The notes below the pieces were generated by a model. That model saw only the letters and a program-made list of their open reading frames with translations. It was not told where the DNA came from and did not search any database. Positions 62,375-64,000 of a stretch of DNA of 64,000 nt are shown here, piece after piece; position 1 is the first letter of the stretch, and every line of letters begins with the position of its first letter. The translations under genes and the position numbers were made by a program. The stretch is from an uncultured Burkholderiales bacterium (GTDB taxonomy: Bacteria > Pseudomonadota > Gammaproteobacteria > Burkholderiales > Burkholderiaceae_C): positions 1-64,000 of the forward strand of contig CAMFGY010000007.1 of NCBI GenBank assembly GCA_945952065.1, written 5' to 3'.

Positions 62375-63595
62375 ATGGACATGACCCCGCACTTCCCGAT
62401 TTATTTGGACTACGGCGCAACCACGCCCGTGGACCCCCGTGTTGTTACCGCCATGGTGCCTTGGTTGAGTGAGCATTTTGGCAACCCGGCCTCGCGCAGC
62501 CATGCTTGGGGTTGGGAGGCTGAGGCCGTCGTCGAAAAGTCTCGGGAAGAAGTGGCAGCCTTGATTGGTGCCGACCCGCGCGAAATCGTCTGGACCTCGG
62601 GTGCCACGGAGTCGATCAACCTCGCCCTCAAAGGCGCAGCCCAGTTCTACAAGACGCGCGGCAAGCACATCATCACGCTGAAGACCGAACACAAGGCGGT
62701 TTTGGACACCTGCCGCGAACTCGAGCGGCAAGGCTTTGAGGTGACTTACCTGGATGTGGAGCCTAATGGCTTGTTGGATCTGGACAATCTCAAAGCGGCG
62801 TTCCGTCCGGACACCATCTTGGTCTCGGTCTTGTTCGTCAGCAACGAGATTGGTGTGATTCAAGACATCCCCGCCATCGGCGCCATGTGCCGTGAGCGTG
62901 GCGCGATCTTCCACGTTGACGCTGCGCAAGCCACCGGCAAAGTGGAAATCAATTTGGCTGAATTGCCGGTCGACTTGATGAGCTTGGCCTCGCACAAGAC
63001 CTATGGTCCCAAGGGCATTGGCGCCTTGTTTGTGCGTCGCAAGCCACGCATTCGCCTGGAGGCTCAAATGCACGGCGGTGGCCAAGAGCGCGGCATGCGC
63101 TCCGGCACCTTGGCCACGCACCAAATCGTTGGCATGGCCACGGCCTACCGGATTGCGCGCGAAGAGATGGCCGAGGAAGGCAAGCGCATTCGCGCATTGC
63201 ACCAGCGTTTGCTGGATGGCTTGAGTGGCATCGAGCAGGTCTTTGTGAACGGCGACTTGGAGCGCCGCGTGCCGCACAACCTGAACATGTCCTTCAACTA
63301 TGTGGAAGGCGAGTCTCTGATCATGGGCGTGAAGGGCTTGGCCTTGTCCTCGGGTTCGGCCTGCACCTCGGCCAGTTTGGAGCCCAGCTATGTCTTGCGC
63401 GCCTTGGGTCGCAGCGACGAATTGGCGCATTCCTCTTTGCGCATGACGATTGGTCGTTTCACCACTGTTGAAGACATTGATTACGCGATTGCCACCTTGA
63501 AAGATCGCGTCGCGAAGCTGCGTGAGTTGTCGCCGCTGTGGGATATGTACAAGGATGGCATCGACCTCAGCACCATCCAATGGGCAGCCCACTGA
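62375..63595 (+). CDS. iscS: Cysteine desulfurase IscS
   Basis: 406 residues, E. coli length (404). PLP-binding Lys208 in [11 protein letters not shown], His in TEHKAVLDT, and the persulfide-forming Cys330 in [17 protein letters not shown] are all present. It takes sulfur from cysteine and passes it to IscU, thiI, and other acceptors. It lies between iscR and iscU, as usual. Confidence 0.98.
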   Translation: MDMTPHFPIYLDYGATTPVDPRVVTAMVPWLSEHFGNPASRSHAWGWEAEAVVEKSREEVAALIGADPREIVWTSGATESINLALKGAAQFYKTRGKHIITLKTEHKAVLDTCRELERQGFEVTYLDVEPNGLLDLDNLKAAFRPDTILVSVLFVSNEIGVIQDIPAIGAMCRERGAIFHVDAAQATGKVEINLAELPVDLMSLASHKTYGPKGIGALFVRRKPRIRLEAQMHGGGQERGMRSGTLATHQIVGMATAYRIAREEMAEEGKRIRALHQRLLDGLSGIEQVFVNGDLERRVPHNLNMSFNYVEGESLIMGVKGLALSSGSACTSASLEPSYVLRALGRSDELAHSSLRMTIGRFTTVEDIDYAIATLKDRVAKLRELSPLWDMYKDGIDLSTIQWAAH

Positions 63596-63636
63596 GTTGA
63601 AGCTCGGCAAGCCAAGAACAGAATCAGGAGAACATC

Positions 63637-64000
63637 ATGGCCTATAGCGAAAAAGTCGTTGATCACTATGAAAACCCCCGCAACGTCGGCACCTTCGAAA
63701 AGGGTGACGACACGGTCGGTACCGGCATGGTCGGTGCGCCTGCCTGTGGCGATGTGATGAAGCTGCAGATCAAGGTCAATCCAGCCACGGGTCTGATTGA
63801 AGACGCCAAGTTCAAGACTTACGGTTGTGGCTCCGCCATCGCGTCGAGCTCGCTGGTGACCGAGTGGGTCAAGGGCAAGTCTTTGGATCAAGCGCTTGCG
63901 ATCAAGAACACGCAGATCGCTGAGGAACTGGCTTTGCCTCCCGTCAAGATTCACTGCTCGATCCTGGCGGAAGACGCCATCAAGGCTGCTGTGGACGATT
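63637..64000 (+). CDS. iscU: Fe-S cluster assembly scaffold IscU, cut off at the window end
   Basis: 121 codons are visible, and the frame runs off the end of the window (typical length is about 128). The three ligand cysteines are there: Cys37 in GAPACGD, Cys63 in TYGCGSA and Cys106 in IHCSIL. A Shine-Dalgarno AGGAG precedes the ATG by seven bases. It is the scaffold on which IscS and iron build clusters. Only the last few residues are missing. Confidence 0.96.
   Translation, partial: MAYSEKVVDHYENPRNVGTFEKGDDTVGTGMVGAPACGDVMKLQIKVNPATGLIEDAKFKTYGCGSAIASSSLVTEWVKGKSLDQALAIKNTQIAEELALPPVKIHCSILAEDAIKAAVDD

Overview
The window reads as a chromosomal segment of a betaproteobacterium of the order Burkholderiales (Comamonadaceae/Sphaerotilaceae-like). 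GC looks to be about 60%. The gene orders pyrG-kdsA-eno-ftsB, tyrB/uvrB/iscRSU and zapA next to a 6S RNA locus, a DUF3138-type porin, an intracellular PHA depolymerase and a soluble RnfB-like ferredoxin all fit that group. No insertion sequence, phage gene, CRISPR array, tRNA or rRNA was seen, so this is mostly core and metabolic backbone.

Layout. 1-3.5 kb: the end of a LivF-type ABC ATPase, a secreted SYLF protein, and the Entner-Doudoroff pair edd-eda. 3.5-18.2 kb (minus): one long run for putrescine: BauA-like aminotransferase, puuB, puuD, puuA-like ligase, spuC-like aminotransferase, a PotFGHI-like ABC importer, a porin and a puuC-like aldehyde dehydrogenase, then frnE-like and an unknown gene. 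A divergent Lrp-family regulator sits at its head, and two perfect dyads lie between them. 18.9-27.2 kb: a small membrane protein, an EamA exporter, a ferritin-like DUF455 protein, a TDT transporter, gamma-carbonic anhydrase, Hsp33, a LysE exporter, a 6-phosphofructokinase with mixed ATP/PPi signature residues, and a nicotinamide riboside salvage pair. 27.2-35 kb: ftsB, eno, kdsA, pyrG, a hydrolase and mutS.

35-47 kb: an HD-GYP response regulator, suhB, trmJ, cysE, mog, darP, pmbA, a TRAP transporter whose binding protein converges on its membrane genes, yqeY and rpsU. 47-55.8 kb: a YhiN-type flavoprotein, a PAS/degenerate-GGDEF protein with an intact I-site, an EVE protein, 6S RNA, zapA and a zapB-like gene, nth, and a tightly overlapping four-gene operon (ArnT-like, GT2, GtrA, YdjC/ChbG deacetylase) that looks like an lgm/NaxD-type lipid A amino-sugar system. 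55.8-64 kb: RnfB-like ferredoxin, phaZ, an aromatic/aspartate aminotransferase, uvrB, and iscR-iscS-iscU (cut off by the window end) behind an IscR-type operator and a structured leader.

Metabolically, putrescine is probably brought across both membranes and degraded by parallel gamma-glutamyl and transaminase routes toward GABA, and Edd/Eda feed pyruvate and glyceraldehyde-3-phosphate to lower glycolysis. The most notable points are the lipid A-like operon, the catalytically dead GGDEF protein, the all-in-one polyamine superoperon with its tandem dyads, and the hybrid-signature phosphofructokinase.
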